Positions 12,360-24,880 are shown, numbered from the stretch's first letter. The stretch is 64,000 nucleotides of DNA from Heterodera schachtii (GCA_023374025.1 SIJG01000019.1:1004810-1068809); one strand, 5' to 3'. Notes: a model not told the origin generated them from the letters alone. A program made the numbers and translations.

Positions 12360-12475
12360 AATAATTTTCCAGTCTCCATTAGTCTACCAGTCTCCAATTA
12401 TGTACCCCCTTCTGAGAAGGTTGAAAAATAATATACCATGGCATATAAAAAGAGCAAATACGGTAAAAAGTTGGG
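12360..12475. repeat. Repeat with CCAGTCTCCAT units, copy 2
   Basis: Partner of 11370-11510; see that entry. Ends in an inverted copy of the 'TATATGCC...TACGGTA' segment. Confidence 0.5.
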
Positions 12476-12489
12476 AAATAACAAACATT

Positions 12490-13060
12490 TGAATGGGGGG
12501 GGGGACGAAGAAATATGACATGACAAAGTGTCGAAGGCCAACAAAATGATTGAAAAAACAAAGAAAAGGAGGGGGGCGGGAAACGGAGGACAAACGGTGG
12601 AGAAAAAAACAAAAAGCAAAGTGATAGTTGGCGGTGATAAAGAAGAAACGGATATGTTTGAAAATTATATAATTATGCATTAAATACATTGGAAAAAAGT
12701 TTCTGACTCAGAATATTCCAGAAAAATTTTCCCATCCCTCTAGGGAATTTTTCGAAATTTTCCTGATTTTAAGTGTAATTTGACGTGACCTGTAAAATTT
12801 CGGGTATTATTTAGTAAATATTTTGAATCCCTACACTTAAATCAAAATTTAATTTTTAAATTTTTTCAAAAACTAAAATTCACGACTTTTTGTTATCCGA
12901 CCCGGCCTCCAAGCCTACGGTAGAATTAAAACCCAAAAAACAAAAAAACATATTTTGGTAAGCTAAAAATATTAGACCAAATGTTATTATGAAAAAAAGT
13001 TATAAAAATAATAAAATTATGGCGATGATATACTTAAGGATGATGTTGATGATAATGAGC
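12490..13060. repeat. Long dispersed repeat, copy 1 (partner at 35380-36030)
   Basis: A G-rich start, GGAAACGG-GGACAAA, then CTGACTCAGAAT, CCCTCTAGGGAATTTT and GGTAAGCTAAAAA appear in the same order at 35380-36030. No terminal repeat or coding sequence is evident. Confidence 0.6.
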
Positions 13061-13069
13061 TTGAATGAT

Positions 13070-14030
13070 GAATGATCCCATTATTAATAAACTGCTGAAT
13101 TAAATATTCATATGGCGACGGATCACAGCCAAAACATTTAATGGAATAAGTAAACAAACAACTTTAATAATGGACTGTCAAAGTCATTGGGGGGGGGGGT
13201 TAAAAAAAACTAAAACTATTAAATAAATATTTTGGTCATACTGTACGTTTATGGTAATATTTATGTTTATAGGATCTTCGTCAGAGAATTGGCATAACTT
13301 TGCCAATTGTTAGTCAAATCTTAATGCCCTTGGCAGCAAAATAGTGGCAAAGATTAGTAATGCTTATCAATTGAGATGAGATGATCAGTGCAAAATGAAA
13401 ATAAAATGCAAATGAAAATAAATTATTTTTATTAATTTAAGCCACTTTTGTAGGTACGCGAAATCTTATTGTCCTTTACACAAAAAACTGAAGAAATTAT
13501 TTAACACGTTCATTAAAAGTTTGAATAGATAGGTGCTAGGATATGACTTAAAAATGCTAAAACTATAATAAAACCCAAACAAAAATTGACGTACCAATTT
13601 AAATTTTGCGTGAGTTATGCAAAATTTACATTTGAAATTGGAATTTTTAAAATTTATTTTTTTCACATGTTCTTTGGTCTTCCAATTGCTAGGGGTGTAT
13701 TTTTATTGCTTTTTCTTGTGAAATTAAAAAAAAAGGCCGAAATTTCTATTAATTTTCAAAAATTCCTCAAAATATGTAAAAGAAAATGAAAATAAGTACG
13801 AAAAATTGACAAAATTTGAGTATTTCTAAAAATGTCTGTAAGAAATCCACAAAAGAAAAAATCCTAAATATGTACCAAAGATGTATAAAATTCTTAAATA
13901 TGTAATTTAAGGCGTTGATCAAGAATCTGATTTTAAAAATCAAAAAATGCAATAATTTTATTAATATTCTTGAGCGAAAAAACATTGCTGCTGAATTTTA
14001 TCATATAAATTTCAAATGATCAAATCGACA
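13070..14030. other. AT-rich intergenic stretch
   Basis: Contains a run of ten G near 13188. I see no gene or clear repeat boundary. Confidence 0.4.
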
Positions 14031-14095
14031 AAATAATAGTAGTGATTGGATGAGCTTATTCATCGGCCAATTTGCGCTTTTTTGTCCCCTTTTTC

Positions 14096-16803
14096 TTATT
14101 CCACCGTAAAATCAATGGCCAGCATAACTTTGTCCTCATTTTTGTCGTAAAATCCTTTGCTCGGATCCATCAATTCCTTAATTTATACTAATGATTAAGC
14201 GAAGAAAAGGTGTCTTTTGACTTCCACCCACCGTAAAAGTAATGAAAAATGGGAATCGCCAGCCAACCGATTTGTTGTCAAAAACTCTGTCACATTTTTT
14301 AGTAAAATCCTCCGTTCCGTCGTTCTTTTGTGAAACAATTCGAAGGGTTGCCGAACATTTGCAACTCCAATTTCCAACTTTGGCAATCAAAATTAATTAA
14401 TGCAATTAAAAATTTTCACTTTTTTACCATTCGTTAGAGCAGAGCAGAAAAAATAGAAGCCCAAACACTTCTCATTGCTTCCATTCTCTGTATTTATTTT
14501 TGCCAATATTTTCCACTCAAATCCCTTCATTTGTACGGCTTCGTTGTTCCGTTTACTTCCCACTTTCTCTCTTGCAAATTCCGAAAATCTCTCAATTTCC
14601 AATGTGATTGTCCCTCTGTTGCCCTTGGCTGTCTTCCAATCGGAAATTCGGCCAGCCCATGGAAATTTCAGTGGGTAAAGCCCGGGCACACCGCGGAGAT
14701 CGGGGTGGCAATGGAATTGATAAACGGAGACAAATTCATCGGTTGTCAAAACGCCAGAAGGAACTCCAAAAAAATAAAATAAATTATTTTTGTCAGCTTA
14801 AAAATTGCTACCGATGCTTCTGGTAAAATCCTTCGTTAATATGAGAGGAAAACGAATTTTGAACAGTGCCGGGCCAAGCGCATCACGTACGATTCGCAGC
14901 GGAACATTCGATGGCATTTTGACGGCACTTTTCGTCAGCCCAACGGAGTGCCTAAATGAAAAAACACACGAATCAATTAAAATGCCAAAAAATTAAAAGA
15001 TAAAATTACAGCTTGCCAAATTTCAAATTCATTGTTGACCACCAATTCGTCTCGGTCGAATAATTCACACAGCAAATTCTGATCAATTTGCAAAAATTCC
15101 TCAGATTCAAACAATTTTCCGGCATTTTGATAAATGTAACGCAAACATCGGTGAGCAAAATCCTAAAAAAGTATACCAATTAAGTTTTTTACACATTAAA
15201 ATGCACGCTGTGTCTGAAATTTTGATTATCGATTACGAACTCATATTAAATTGGCTATATGATTAACTTTTATCTTAATGCCATATTCGGGATCAGCGAT
15301 GCCAATAGTCCCAAGGAGCTTAATTTATTTTTTTTAAATAAAAATTTTGCCAAAAAGGGGATGAGATATATCGGCGACATGAAGTTTGGGCACCAGAGTA
15401 AGGGATTTCAAAAAAATAAAACAAAAACATGCAAAATGTTATATAAATAATTAAAATTAAGTAAATTTTAACAACAACCCTGTGGTTAAAAATTTATATT
15501 TTCTTTTAAACATTATGTATTGAAACCTGGTAATCTTATTATTTGGTCAATCTTACAGCTGTTTAAACGTAGAGTTAAACGTGTAATAGTTTCTGTTTGG
15601 ATTTAAACCTGAATACCCGGATTAGTTGGGCCCGAAATATCAAATGACCCGTCTAATTATGTTTAATTTAAAGTCTTGAACTAGACCGAGCCTTGTAATG
15701 AATGATACAAAAAATACCTATGTATACATTGATAGAATGAATGGTAATGAGTCTAGCAAAATAAACAAGTTAATTGAGCGGATATTCGTTCAAAAACTTT
15801 CGATTCCTAACTTGATTATAATTAACTCTGCTTTTAAATTAAATGTTTGCAATTTAAAGACAATTAAAAACATTTTAATTTTTAAATCCTTAATTTGGTG
15901 CCCAAACTTCCCCCTCCCGATATATCGACAGCAATACAGAAAATTCAATAAATTAATCCAGACCCGTACCAAGAAAAAAATTTTAGTAAGGGTGGGGAGA
16001 GCACGAAGGCCTGCCTTTTTTTGCTCTTCGACCAAAACTTTGATCAGAAAATAATTATTTTTCCCACCTCCAAATTGAAAAGACGAGCATAGGCATGGGC
16101 CAAGAAAACATTGGACAGATTTTGAATTGGAATTTGCTGACAATGACTGATCAATCCTTGGATGCCGTACTTATCAGCTAAAAATCAAAAAAATTTATGA
16201 GATTATTAAAAAATGAAAAGCGGAAGGGATCTGTAATTTGATTTTCATAAGTGAAAAACACGGGTCGCAAAAGATTAAATTAAATTTAAAATTGACTTAA
16301 TTTCCATATAAATTAAAATTATTTTCGACCCGCGCAAAGCACTGCCATGGCATTTTCTCCGTCCAATTCGCTCAAATCGTCCGCATAAATGAAGCTGAGC
16401 ATCACTTTGAATGCTTCTGCTTCAACATCGGGCACTTCCACGGGATTGTCGGCAGATGCAAAAGCAAAAAAAATAAATAAAATAAATACTTTTTTATTTT
16501 CGAACTTCAAATGTAATTTTGTTGTTAGCACTTTTTCACTTTTACCATTTTCCGCTTTTCCATTTTGCGAGTCAAAACGGAACATCGCCTCAAAAACGTC
16601 GGAAGCGGACACCAAAATGCCTTTGTGGGCCGACAAAAGCTTAAAAAATCAAAAAAAAAGTTAATAAATATATAAAAATTAAAATATAAACTCGCCTCCT
16701 TTCCGTCTCCGTCCCCCACCAAAAAGTACGCATCCGCAAGTTTAGCCGTGCCCAACAAATGTTTCATCCGATCCGCCAAAATGCCCGATTTTGACGACGC
16801 CAT
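14096..16803 (-). pseudogene. BTB-BACK-MATH gene, copy D, one-base insertion in exon 6
   Basis: Minus-strand exons: 16803-16696, 16639-16546, 16458-16330, 16177-16068, 15162-15010, 14951-14812, 14763-14428, 14377-14232 and 14176-14096. All boundaries match copies A and E. Exon 1 reads MASSKSGILADRMKHLLGTA then DAYFLVGDGDGKE; BTB, BACK and MATH motifs follow. Exon 6 is 140 bases instead of 139, because an extra base near 14888 shifts the frame and gives an early TGA. Intron 1 has a GC donor. The base pair before exon 3 is TG, not AG; the frame stays open through this intron, so retention is possible. Intron 4 (905 bases) contains a foldback element. The exon 6 insertion could be an assembly error. 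Confidence 0.8.
15360..15935. repeat. Foldback element in intron 4 of copy D
   Basis: GATATATCGGCGAC and AAGTTTGGGCACCA near 15365-15410 pair with the inverted TGGTGCCCAAACTT and CGATATATCG near 15896-15930. The arms are about 50 bases and imperfect. The middle is AT-rich. Confidence 0.6.
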
Positions 16804-16804
16804 G

Positions 16805-17320
16805 TAAAAATTGAATAAAGAAAAATGAATTTTTTACTGAAAAAAACAAGAAAATTTTAAATGAGGCAAATTGCCATTTTTGATTAAAGAAAAAGGTTCT
16901 GCCACGAATCGAATAAAATCTCAAAAATTTCTCGGGTTGCGCTTACGGCACCGCTGGGCCCTATCCCCTTGAATTTGCATAGAAATAATTCATTAAATCA
17001 TAAATGTTCAATGGCCGGTGAACTATAATTGAAGGTTTTATCTTTGTGTGTTTGCAGCAAATGCGTCTTTTAGAAAATTCAGTGGGTAATTAATGTAATC
17101 GATTAATTAATTCATTGTCCAGCATCTAATGGTTTTTTATTTTTTCATCACGCTACTTTGGCATTTAAGAATGTTTTTCACTAAATAAAATAAAATGTTT
17201 GTCTTTAATTTAGAAAAATAAAATAATCAGGAACAAAAATGACGCAACTTGGATGTCGAAGTGTTGCAAAAAATTAAAAATTTTTTAATGTTCTCTTGAA
17301 TTGTTTAATTTGCAAAATTG
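16805..17320. other. AT-rich intergenic stretch
   Basis: Region upstream of copy D start. No gene, tRNA or clear repeat was recognised. Confidence 0.35.
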
Positions 17321-17328
17321 GTCATTTC

Positions 17329-18488
17329 TAGAGATCGGAATTCTCAAATTTGCCGGGCCGGGCCGGGCTGACTTTTTCAGAAGCAACCGGGTTCCGGGCC
17401 CGGCCTCTCAAAACCCGGTCAACCCGGAAACCCGGTCAACCCGGGTTTTCAAATTGCCGGGCCCGGCACCGGGTTCCGGGTTGGTAAAAATTTTAATTTT
17501 TACATATATTTCAACTCTAAAATTGCCCAATAAGCGGGCCGTATGTTAAATTTTGCTCTATTTCACTTTAGGAATGACATCTTCAATTATAAACTTCAAA
17601 TTTTTCAAAAAAATCTTAGAAAAATTTTTCTATGAGAAAATTTTAAGATTTTTCTAAATTTTTATAATGAATAATATTGTGTATCAGGGATGGTATAGGC
17701 ACCAAATTTTCTGAAATCGGAAATTTTTTGATATTTTTCTATATTTACTTGAAAATTATTCAATGATGTTCATCAAAATCTTTTTACATTAATTTTAAAG
17801 CAGGGCTCGGATCGAAAAATTTTCAAAATCAAGACATCGGGCCCAAAAAATTAAAAGCCAAACGACTTTTTTTCGCGCACGCTTTCAAAAATTTTTGGAA
17901 CATGGAGGAGGGTCCGGCGGTGCCGATAGGCGCCGCAGGGAAAAATTTGTAATTTTTAATGCGATTTGTTAACAAATTTTGTCTAAAAAATGACTAAATT
18001 TAGCGATTTTTAGCAAATTTTTCAAGAAAATTAAGGATTTTTAAGGTCCGGTTTAATTATCTTTCTTACTTTTTTAAAGAAATGTTAAAAACTTTGACCT
18101 TTTTTAAATAGCCAATTTGCCAAATAAGACTCATTTTCTAAAATTAGAAAGAAAAACACATAAATTAATCATTTCTACAAAGTAGAATTGTTTGAATGAA
18201 AAAATTTAACAAAAAAATGAATCAAAAACATTTAAAAACATTATGCCAAAGAGATTTTCGAATTAAAAAGAACAAATTTTGGCTAAATCATAACCCGGTA
18301 AAACCCGGTCAAAAATGCCGGGTTCCGGGCCGGGTTGGATTTTCAAAAACGACCGGGTTCCGGGCCCGGCCTCTCAAAACCCGGTCAACCCGGATAACCC
18401 GGTCAACCCGGGTTTTTTCAAAAATCGCCGGGCCGGGTTGCCGGGCCCGGAAAAACCCGGTACCGGGCCCGGCCCGGTCCGATCTCTA
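17329..18488. mobile_element. hAT-like non-autonomous element with CCGGG-rich ends
   Basis: Ends TAGAGATCGGA and TCCGATCTCTA with a perfect 8-bp duplication GTCATTTC at 17321-17328 and 18489-18496. Subterminal blocks (17350-17490 and 18295-18480) consist of CCCGGTCAACCCGGG-type repeats in inverted orientation. A GC-hairpin repeat copy sits inside at about 17908. Open frames over the GC blocks are not genes. Confidence 0.85.
17905..18050 (+). repeat. GC-hairpin short repeat
   Basis: GGTCCGGCGGTGCCGATAGG then CGCCGCAGGGAAAAA, followed by TTTGTTAACAAATTTTGTC and AAAAATGAC. This is one of the best matches to the family and is nested inside the hAT-like element at 17329-18488. Confidence 0.75.
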
Positions 18489-18513
18489 GTCATTTCACTT
18501 CACTTTTGCTCTA

Positions 18514-20829
18514 TCCTATATAATAAAGTTGAGTGTTTGTCCGGATGTGTCATGATTTTGTATTTGTGTGGCGTTTTGTTTTGTTTTTGCGTAAAAAAAG
18601 GATTTGAAAAATGAAATGTTTGGTTTTGCTTTTTTCATTTTTGTTTTGTCAGTTTTTGAAAAAAGCACAATTTAAATAAATGTCTCCTTTTTTGTTTTTC
18701 TTTTTTAATAACAAAATAGATTTTGTATGTTTTATTAACATAATGAAATAGAAATGATTGCTTTCTTTGTATTTGTTAAGAGAAAAAGTTTTTGTTATTA
18801 GTAAATAATGGTCTTAATTCTTTTGTAAAAAAGAAAAGAAATTGTTTTGTAAATGAATTCCTTTGTTGTGGATTAAATTGCTTTGATTAATTATGAATTA
18901 ATTTATGTTGTGAGTATTGTTTTTGAATATGGCAAACTCAATGCGTTCTTAGTTTTGATTCGAAAATTTGATCTTAGTTTTGGTTCGAGAATTCGTTTTG
19001 AAAGTTGAAAAGAATTTGAAAAAAGATTTTGAATGGATCATCGCTGTTTTTATTGGTTGGACTTATCGCTTATTTACTGTTCCCATTGGCAGAGGAGTTA
19101 ATTTTACAAAATGGATTTACAAATAACGGTACAAGGTTAGTTTGTACATTCGTTGTCATTTTTGATTTCTGTTTAAATCAGTAAAAATTTGTCAGTTGCA
19201 TTTTTTCTATTTTACATTAGTATGGTGAGATTGAGTCCCGGAGATTGGAATGTTGGTGGATTGAGTCGCTGTGTTTGGGGAGAATTGAGTCCCGGTGATT
19301 GAAATGCAGGTGGGGCAGGTGGGTTGAGTCTCAGTGCTTGGAATGCCGGAGATTTGAGTCCCAGTGATTGCAATTCCGTAGAATTGAGTCCCGGTGATTG
19401 AAATATTGGTGGGTTGAGTCCCGGTGATTGAAATGCCGGAGATTTTAGTCCCAGTGATGGCAATTCCGTAGAATTGAGTCCCGGTGATTGAAATATTGGT
19501 GGGTTGAGTCCCGGTGATTGAAATGCCGGAGATTTGAGTCCCGGTGATTGAAATGCCGGGGATTTGAGTCCCAGTGATTGAAATGGCTGGATTGAATCGC
19601 TGTGTTTGGAATGCATGAGAATTGAGTCCAGTGATTGGAATGCTGGTGGATTGAGTCCCAATGTTTGGAATGCCCGAGAATTGAGTTCCAGTGATTGGAA
19701 TGCTGGTGGGTTGAGTACCAGTGATTGGAATGCTGGGTCCCAGTGATTGGAATGCTGGTGGGCTGAGTCCCAGTGATTGGAATGCCGTAGAATTGAGTTC
19801 CAGTGATTGGAATGCCATAGAATTGAGTCAGTGATTGGAATGCCATAGAATTGAGTCCCAGTGATTTGAATGCCGTAGAAGCCGATGGATTGCTGAGTTT
19901 GAGTCCCAGTGATTGGAATGATGGTGGGTTGAGTCCCAGTGATTGGAATGCCGTAGAATTGAGTCCCAGTGATTAAAATGCCGAGGAATTGAGTCAGTGA
20001 TTGGAATGATGGAGGGTTGAGTCCCAGTGATTGGAATGCCGTAGAATTGAGTCCCAGTGATTGGAATGCCGTATTGGCCGATGGATTGAGTGTTTGAGTC
20101 CCAGTAAATGGGATGTGCCGAAGAATTGAGTCCCAGTGATTGGAATGCCATAGAATTGAGTCCCAGTGATTGGAATGCCGTAGAATTGAGTCCCAGTGAT
20201 TAGAATGCCGTATTGGCCGATGGATTGAGTGTTTGAGTCCCAGTAAATGGGATGTGCCGAAGAATTGAGTCCCAGTGATTGGAATGCCATAGAATTGAGT
20301 CCCAGTGATTGGAATGCCGTAGAATTGAGTCCCAGTGATTAGAATGCCGTGGAATTGAGTCCCAGTGATTGGAATGCCATAGAATTGAGTCCCAGTGATT
20401 AGAATGCCGTATTGGCCGATGGATTGAGTGTTTGAGTCCCAGTAAATGGGATGTGCCGAAGAATTGAGTCCCAGTGATTGGAATGCCGTAGAATTGAGTC
20501 CCAGTGATTAGAATGCCGCAGAATTGAGTCAGTGATTGGAATGCCATAGAATTGAGTCCCAGTGATTGTAATGCCGTAGAATTGAGTACCAGTGATTGGA
20601 ATGCCGTAGAATTGAGTCCCAGTGATTGGGATGCCAAGGGTTGTTGTTTAAGAAATGACAAGAAACAAAAAGATCAGTAGAATGTTAAAAATGTTGTGCC
20701 ATAAGAAAACGTCAAGAGAAGGGTGCGAGACCGCGAAGCGGCCGAGCCATAATAGTCGTTTTTATCATAATTTTGTAACACAATCGTACTACCTAGCGGG
20801 GGATGCGCCGAAGGCGCTACCCCCGCTAG
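18514..20829 (+). mobile_element. Non-autonomous Helitron-like element carrying a minisatellite
   Basis: The 5' end TCCTATATAATAAAGTTGAG follows an A. The 3' end is CTAG followed by T, and is preceded by a strong hairpin at 20793-20829 (GCGGGGG and GCGCC pairing with GGCGC and CCCCCGC). Together these match Helitron ends: 5' TC, 3' CTRR after a hairpin, inserted between A and T with no target duplication. No Rep/helicase sequence is present, so it depends on another element. Most of the interior is the 30-bp minisatellite at 19215-20640. Confidence 0.75.
19215..20640. repeat. 30-bp minisatellite (about 45 units)
   Basis: The unit is about ATTGAGTCCCAGTGATTGGA followed by ATGCCGTAGA. Because 30 is a multiple of three, all three minus-strand frames stay open for long stretches (peptides such as FQSLGLNSTA or HSNHWDSILR). 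A larger block with GTATTGGCCGATGG and GTAAATGGGATGTG recurs at 20071, 20210 and 20409, spacings 139 and 199, showing higher-order duplication. The left part has more diverged units. Confidence 0.9.
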
Positions 20830-21348
20830 TAATTAAAATTTTTGGAAATTTTAATGGAATATGATAAAGTAATTTTTTTGGAAAGTGATTTCGACTGTAA
20901 TTTTTAAATTAATTTTCTAGATATTAATGTACAATTAATTTTTAATATACAATTTACATAAACAAATTTTATATTTAAATAAATGATAAATAAAAATTAT
21001 ATGATTATTTTGTCAGAAGATTTATTGTTATCGCTTTTTTCTATAGAAATATCTCCTGCTGGACTGTACTCAAAATACAACAAATTTCTTAAATAAGGTT
21101 CTTAAATACTTTTTTTCCTCTCCTTCTCCGAGACATCCGATGCAATTTATGTTTTATATTATTTTTATGCGAATATATCACATCGCACGAGAAGACCAAA
21201 ATTACATTTTCTCAGAACAGTTTTAAAATTAGGATAACTTTGTGTCAATTCCAAACTACGGACCAAATCCTGAAACAGAGACTTTTCATTTCTTGAGGCA
21301 CGCATAATTAATTAAACGAGAAAGAAATCATTTCTTAAAAACATTCAT
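20830..21348. other. AT-rich sequence upstream of copy B
   Basis: No gene was recognised between the Helitron end and the start codon of copy B. Confidence 0.4.
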
Positions 21349-24290
21349 ATGGCGGATAATTTGGTGGATCGGTTGAAGCTGATGTTGAGCACGGGAAACG
21401 GGGCGGACATTCAATTTTTGGTTGGGGAGGGAGAGGAAAGGGAGGCGAGTTGGCCCAACAAAATTTGATAATTAATAATTATTAGGAATATGATTTTAGG
21501 CACAGAATATCTCATAATAGATTTATTGTAAAATAGCACAAAAAAACAGCAAAATAGAGGTATATAAAAATTTTATTATTATGATTTTTAAATAGCGAAT
21601 TTCAATTGAAGACAAAAAATCAAAAAAAAAAGAAACAGAAAATGAGATAAATTTTAAAAAGCAAACTTTTCGAGAAAAACAAACAAATTTTAGGTGAAGA
21701 ATTTTGAAAAATTTATTTTGGAACTTTTGGGTTTTTCTTTTTGTTGTATTTTTGTTAGGAATTTTCATTTATTCCCCAATTTTATTTTGCATTTTCTTAA
21801 GCTTTTGAAAGCGCACAAATGCATTATGATGACTGCTTCGAATGTGTTCGAATCGATGTTCCGTTTTGATGACAAAAAACCAAAAACTGAAAGTAAAAAT
21901 TTTGAATAAAAATTTTAAATTTTTTATAAAATATTTTAATTTATTTTTAGCTCCTACAGCTAAAACGGATGGTTCGGTAGAAATCCCTGACATTAGTGCG
22001 AATGCTTTCAAAGTGATGTTGAGCTTCATTTATGCTGAAGATTTGAGTGAATTGAATGGAGAAAATGCCATGGCAGTGCTTTACGCCGGTGAAAATATTT
22101 TTGAAATTTTTAATTTTAAAATTTTAGCAAATAAATACATTTTAAATAATATTTTTTAATTTAAAATATTTAGCAAATAAATACAATGTCTCTTCGCTGG
22201 TCAAAGCTTGTTCGGAATTCCCAATTAATGAATTGCCAAATGTATTCTTCGCATATTTCCAGGCTCTTCTTCTCAACGAAAATGTAAAATTTGGGTTTTA
22301 AAACATTTAGACAAAAAATAAATTTTTATTATTTAAACTTTTTTAAATAGAGTAATGAAATTATTTCTGACATTTATTATTGACAGGGCCCATTTATCAG
22401 CAGCAGATTATCCCTTAACCATTATTAAACAGTTCCAATATTTATGCTAAGAGTGCTCTCCGACTTTCGGCTTTTTTGCCCCCCCCCCCCCCCTCTCTCT
22501 CTTAAGCGCGGGCTTAACTTATAATAATTAAAACAACCAACAACTAATAATTTTATATTACAATGGAAGTTCATTTGATCAAATTTTTAAGTGTGTTGGC
22601 AAATTTTTTTAGATTTTACTTGTTTCCCATATGGGGCAACTTTTCCCCGATTTTTTTTTTGCAATTTGACTCCAGAGCAACCCTAATTAAAAACAAATCT
22701 TTGTTTTAAGGATTTCTCTCGTCGTTGCTTGGATTACATTGATCAAAACGCTGAAACTTTGTTACAATCAGAGGAATTTTTACAAATTGATCAGAATATG
22801 TTGTGTGAAATTTTTGGACGTGATCAATTGAAAATCGACGACGAACTCACCAATTGGAATGCCGTACAAATACTAATTAATTAATTATTCGATTAAAAAT
22901 AAAATAAAAACATTTTTGAAAATTATTATTTTTTAATTTAAAATATTTAGCAAATAAATATAATGTCTCTTCGCTGGTCAAAGCTTGTTCGGAATTCCCA
23001 ATTAATGAATTGCCAAATGTGTTCTTCGCACATTTCCAGGCTCGTCTTCTTAACGAAAATGTAAGATTTTTTGTGTTTTTAAACATTCACAAAAAATATA
23101 TTTAGGGAGAAATAATTACATTGAGAAATTATTTCTGACTTTTATTATTCATAAAGACCCATTTTTGAGATGAGGCCATTCTGATAAAGAATATTATCAT
23201 TTGTCAAAATATAGAAATAAGGCAGGAATATGTTATTTATGTAGAAATGATCGTATGTATGTTTTTGAATCAAAATTTGCTTTCCTGTCAGGCCGTTTCC
23301 AATTCAGAACAAATTTGCCCCAAACCATTATTAAACAGTTGTAATATTTAAGTTAGGAGTGAATTTGACCAGATTTAGTTATTTTTTGGCTAATTTTCAA
23401 GTACTGTTTTTGTAAATTTTACTTTTTCCCATCAGGGCCAACCTTCCTGACTTTTTGCCAATTAGGCTTCAGAGCAATCTTAATTAACAACAAAATCTTT
23501 GTTTTAAGGATTTCTCTCGTCGCTGCTTGGATTACATTGACCAAAATGCCGAAACTTTGTTACAATCTGAGAAATTTTTACAAATTGATCAGAATATGTT
23601 GTGTGAAATTTTCGAACGTGACCAATTGGAAATCGATGTTAAAAAATATTCATTAAAAATGCTAATTATTATTATTTTTCAGGCTATTCGTTGGGCCGAC
23701 GAACGCTGTGCTTTTTCTTCGACGGCGAAAATCCATTAGATTTTTAAAAATTTACCCAAAATACTAAAAATTAGTCATTTTTGGATAAAAGCCTTCGAAA
23801 AAATTTAACCGTCATTTCTATTTTCCCCACAGTGCCCTCCTGCGTCCTGACAATGGAACAACTGCTCGCCGTCTTCCAATACCATTGCCACCCGAATCTC
23901 CGCGGTTGGCACGGACAGTACCCAATGGCATTTCCGTGCCATGGACACATTTCTGATCAAAAAGAAGGCACAGTTTCGATGCAAATTGAGAAATTTTCGG
24001 AATTTGCACAAGAGAAAGCTTGGAGTAGCCGATTAAGCGAATGCATTTACATAAAGGGATTGCCATGGAAAATTTTAAATTGGAGTTGCAAATGTTCTGC
24101 GATCTTTCGAATCGTTTCACAAAAGAGCGGCGTGAAAGATGTGACGAAAAAAAATTGACCATTCATTTAACAATAAATCTTCAATTAACGGATTCACTAA
24201 TTTCACTTTTTCGGTGAATTGCACAATAATTAAAATGTTTAAAAATTCATAATTAAGCATTTAATGGACACGGACAAGGGATTGCATGAT
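21349..24290 (+). pseudogene. BTB-BACK-MATH gene, copy B, with internal exon duplication
   Basis: Exon 1 21349-21444 (MADNLVDRLKLMLSTGNGAD), exon 2 21802-21892, exon 3 21951-22088, exon 4 22174-22283, exon 5 22711-22863. Then a second exon 4 (22951-23060) and a second exon 5 (23509 to about 23637) follow. Exon 5' has lost its last part. The next exon (about 23682) reads AIRWADERC and then runs into unrelated sequence with a stop. Exon 7 starts at 23833 (VPSCVLTMEQLLAVFQYHCH) and is joined by a deletion directly from PWKI to NWSCKCSAIFRIVSQKSG, then stops. A last-exon piece lies at about 24258-24290 (HLMDTDKGL). Intron 1 has a GC donor. It cannot encode a full protein. Confidence 0.8.
22174..23640 (+). 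repeat. Tandem duplication of about 0.78 kb (exons 4-5 of copy B)
   Basis: Exon 4 starts are 777 bases apart and exon 5 starts 798 bases apart. The upstream intron end (TTAAAATATTTAG) and the exon 4 sequences are nearly identical. The second intron 4 is diverged, so the duplication is not brand new. Confidence 0.8.
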
Positions 24291-24294
24291 TTTG

Positions 24295-24880
24295 AGACAT
24301 CGATTTTCAACCAAACGCGCCTCAGCGAATACGCGGCGTAGAGCCCTCATCCAGAGGCCATTTTGTAGAGAATTTTATTCTCTTTTTGATGGCCTTAATG
24401 CTTTTTCACGAAAATTTTTTCCAACCCCCTAAGATTTTTTTTCTAAAATTTCCCCGGTTTCAAGCCATTTTATGATTTTCAGATCACCATAAAGGAGTGA
24501 TCTGATCAATTTGTTGCAAATGACTTTTTTGATCAGTACAAAAAACTAAGTTTAAATGAATTTTTTCAGATTTTTTAATGCACAACTCAAAAAGTTACAG
24601 CCTTCTGAAAAAGTGCGTCTATTTTAATATAACACCCCATTTTGGGGAAAAAATTCGTAAAATTTTTTTCTGTCGTCATTTCAGTTTCTCACTTTTAGAA
24701 TCTTAATATTTTCAGAATTGCCACGTGCAGTTAAAATTTCAGCTCGATCGGGTCATGGGAAGTGGTAAAACTCACAAAAAACGGGATGCGTCTATTTTAA
24801 TGTAACACAGTGTAATTGATTTTTATCAAAAATTTTCCCTTTCATCAAATTTTCGCTCAGACCCCCATTCTTACCAAATA
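24295..24880. other. Intergenic, unassigned repeat
   Basis: The segment GCGTCTATTTTAAT-TAACAC occurs at about 24615 and 24788. Otherwise AT-rich with no gene seen. Confidence 0.35.

Noticed and set aside
17301..18614. Reading frames rich in Gly, Pro and Arg over CCGGG blocks
   Set aside because: They lie in the inverted subterminal repeats of a hAT-like element and have no conserved domain.
19215..20640. Regular repeat array as a possible CRISPR
   Set aside because: Units are contiguous with no unique spacers, and the DNA is eukaryotic with introns throughout.
19207..20661. Overlapping minus-strand reading frames of 98-203 codons with decapeptide repeats
   Set aside because: They arise from a stop-free 30-bp minisatellite inside a Helitron-like element; all three frames are open, and no start context or splice structure supports a gene.
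22470..22495. C/G homopolymer runs (also near 13188, 34013, 35385, 42725, 49288)
   Set aside because: Notable in AT-rich DNA and liable to assembly length errors, but no function can be supported.
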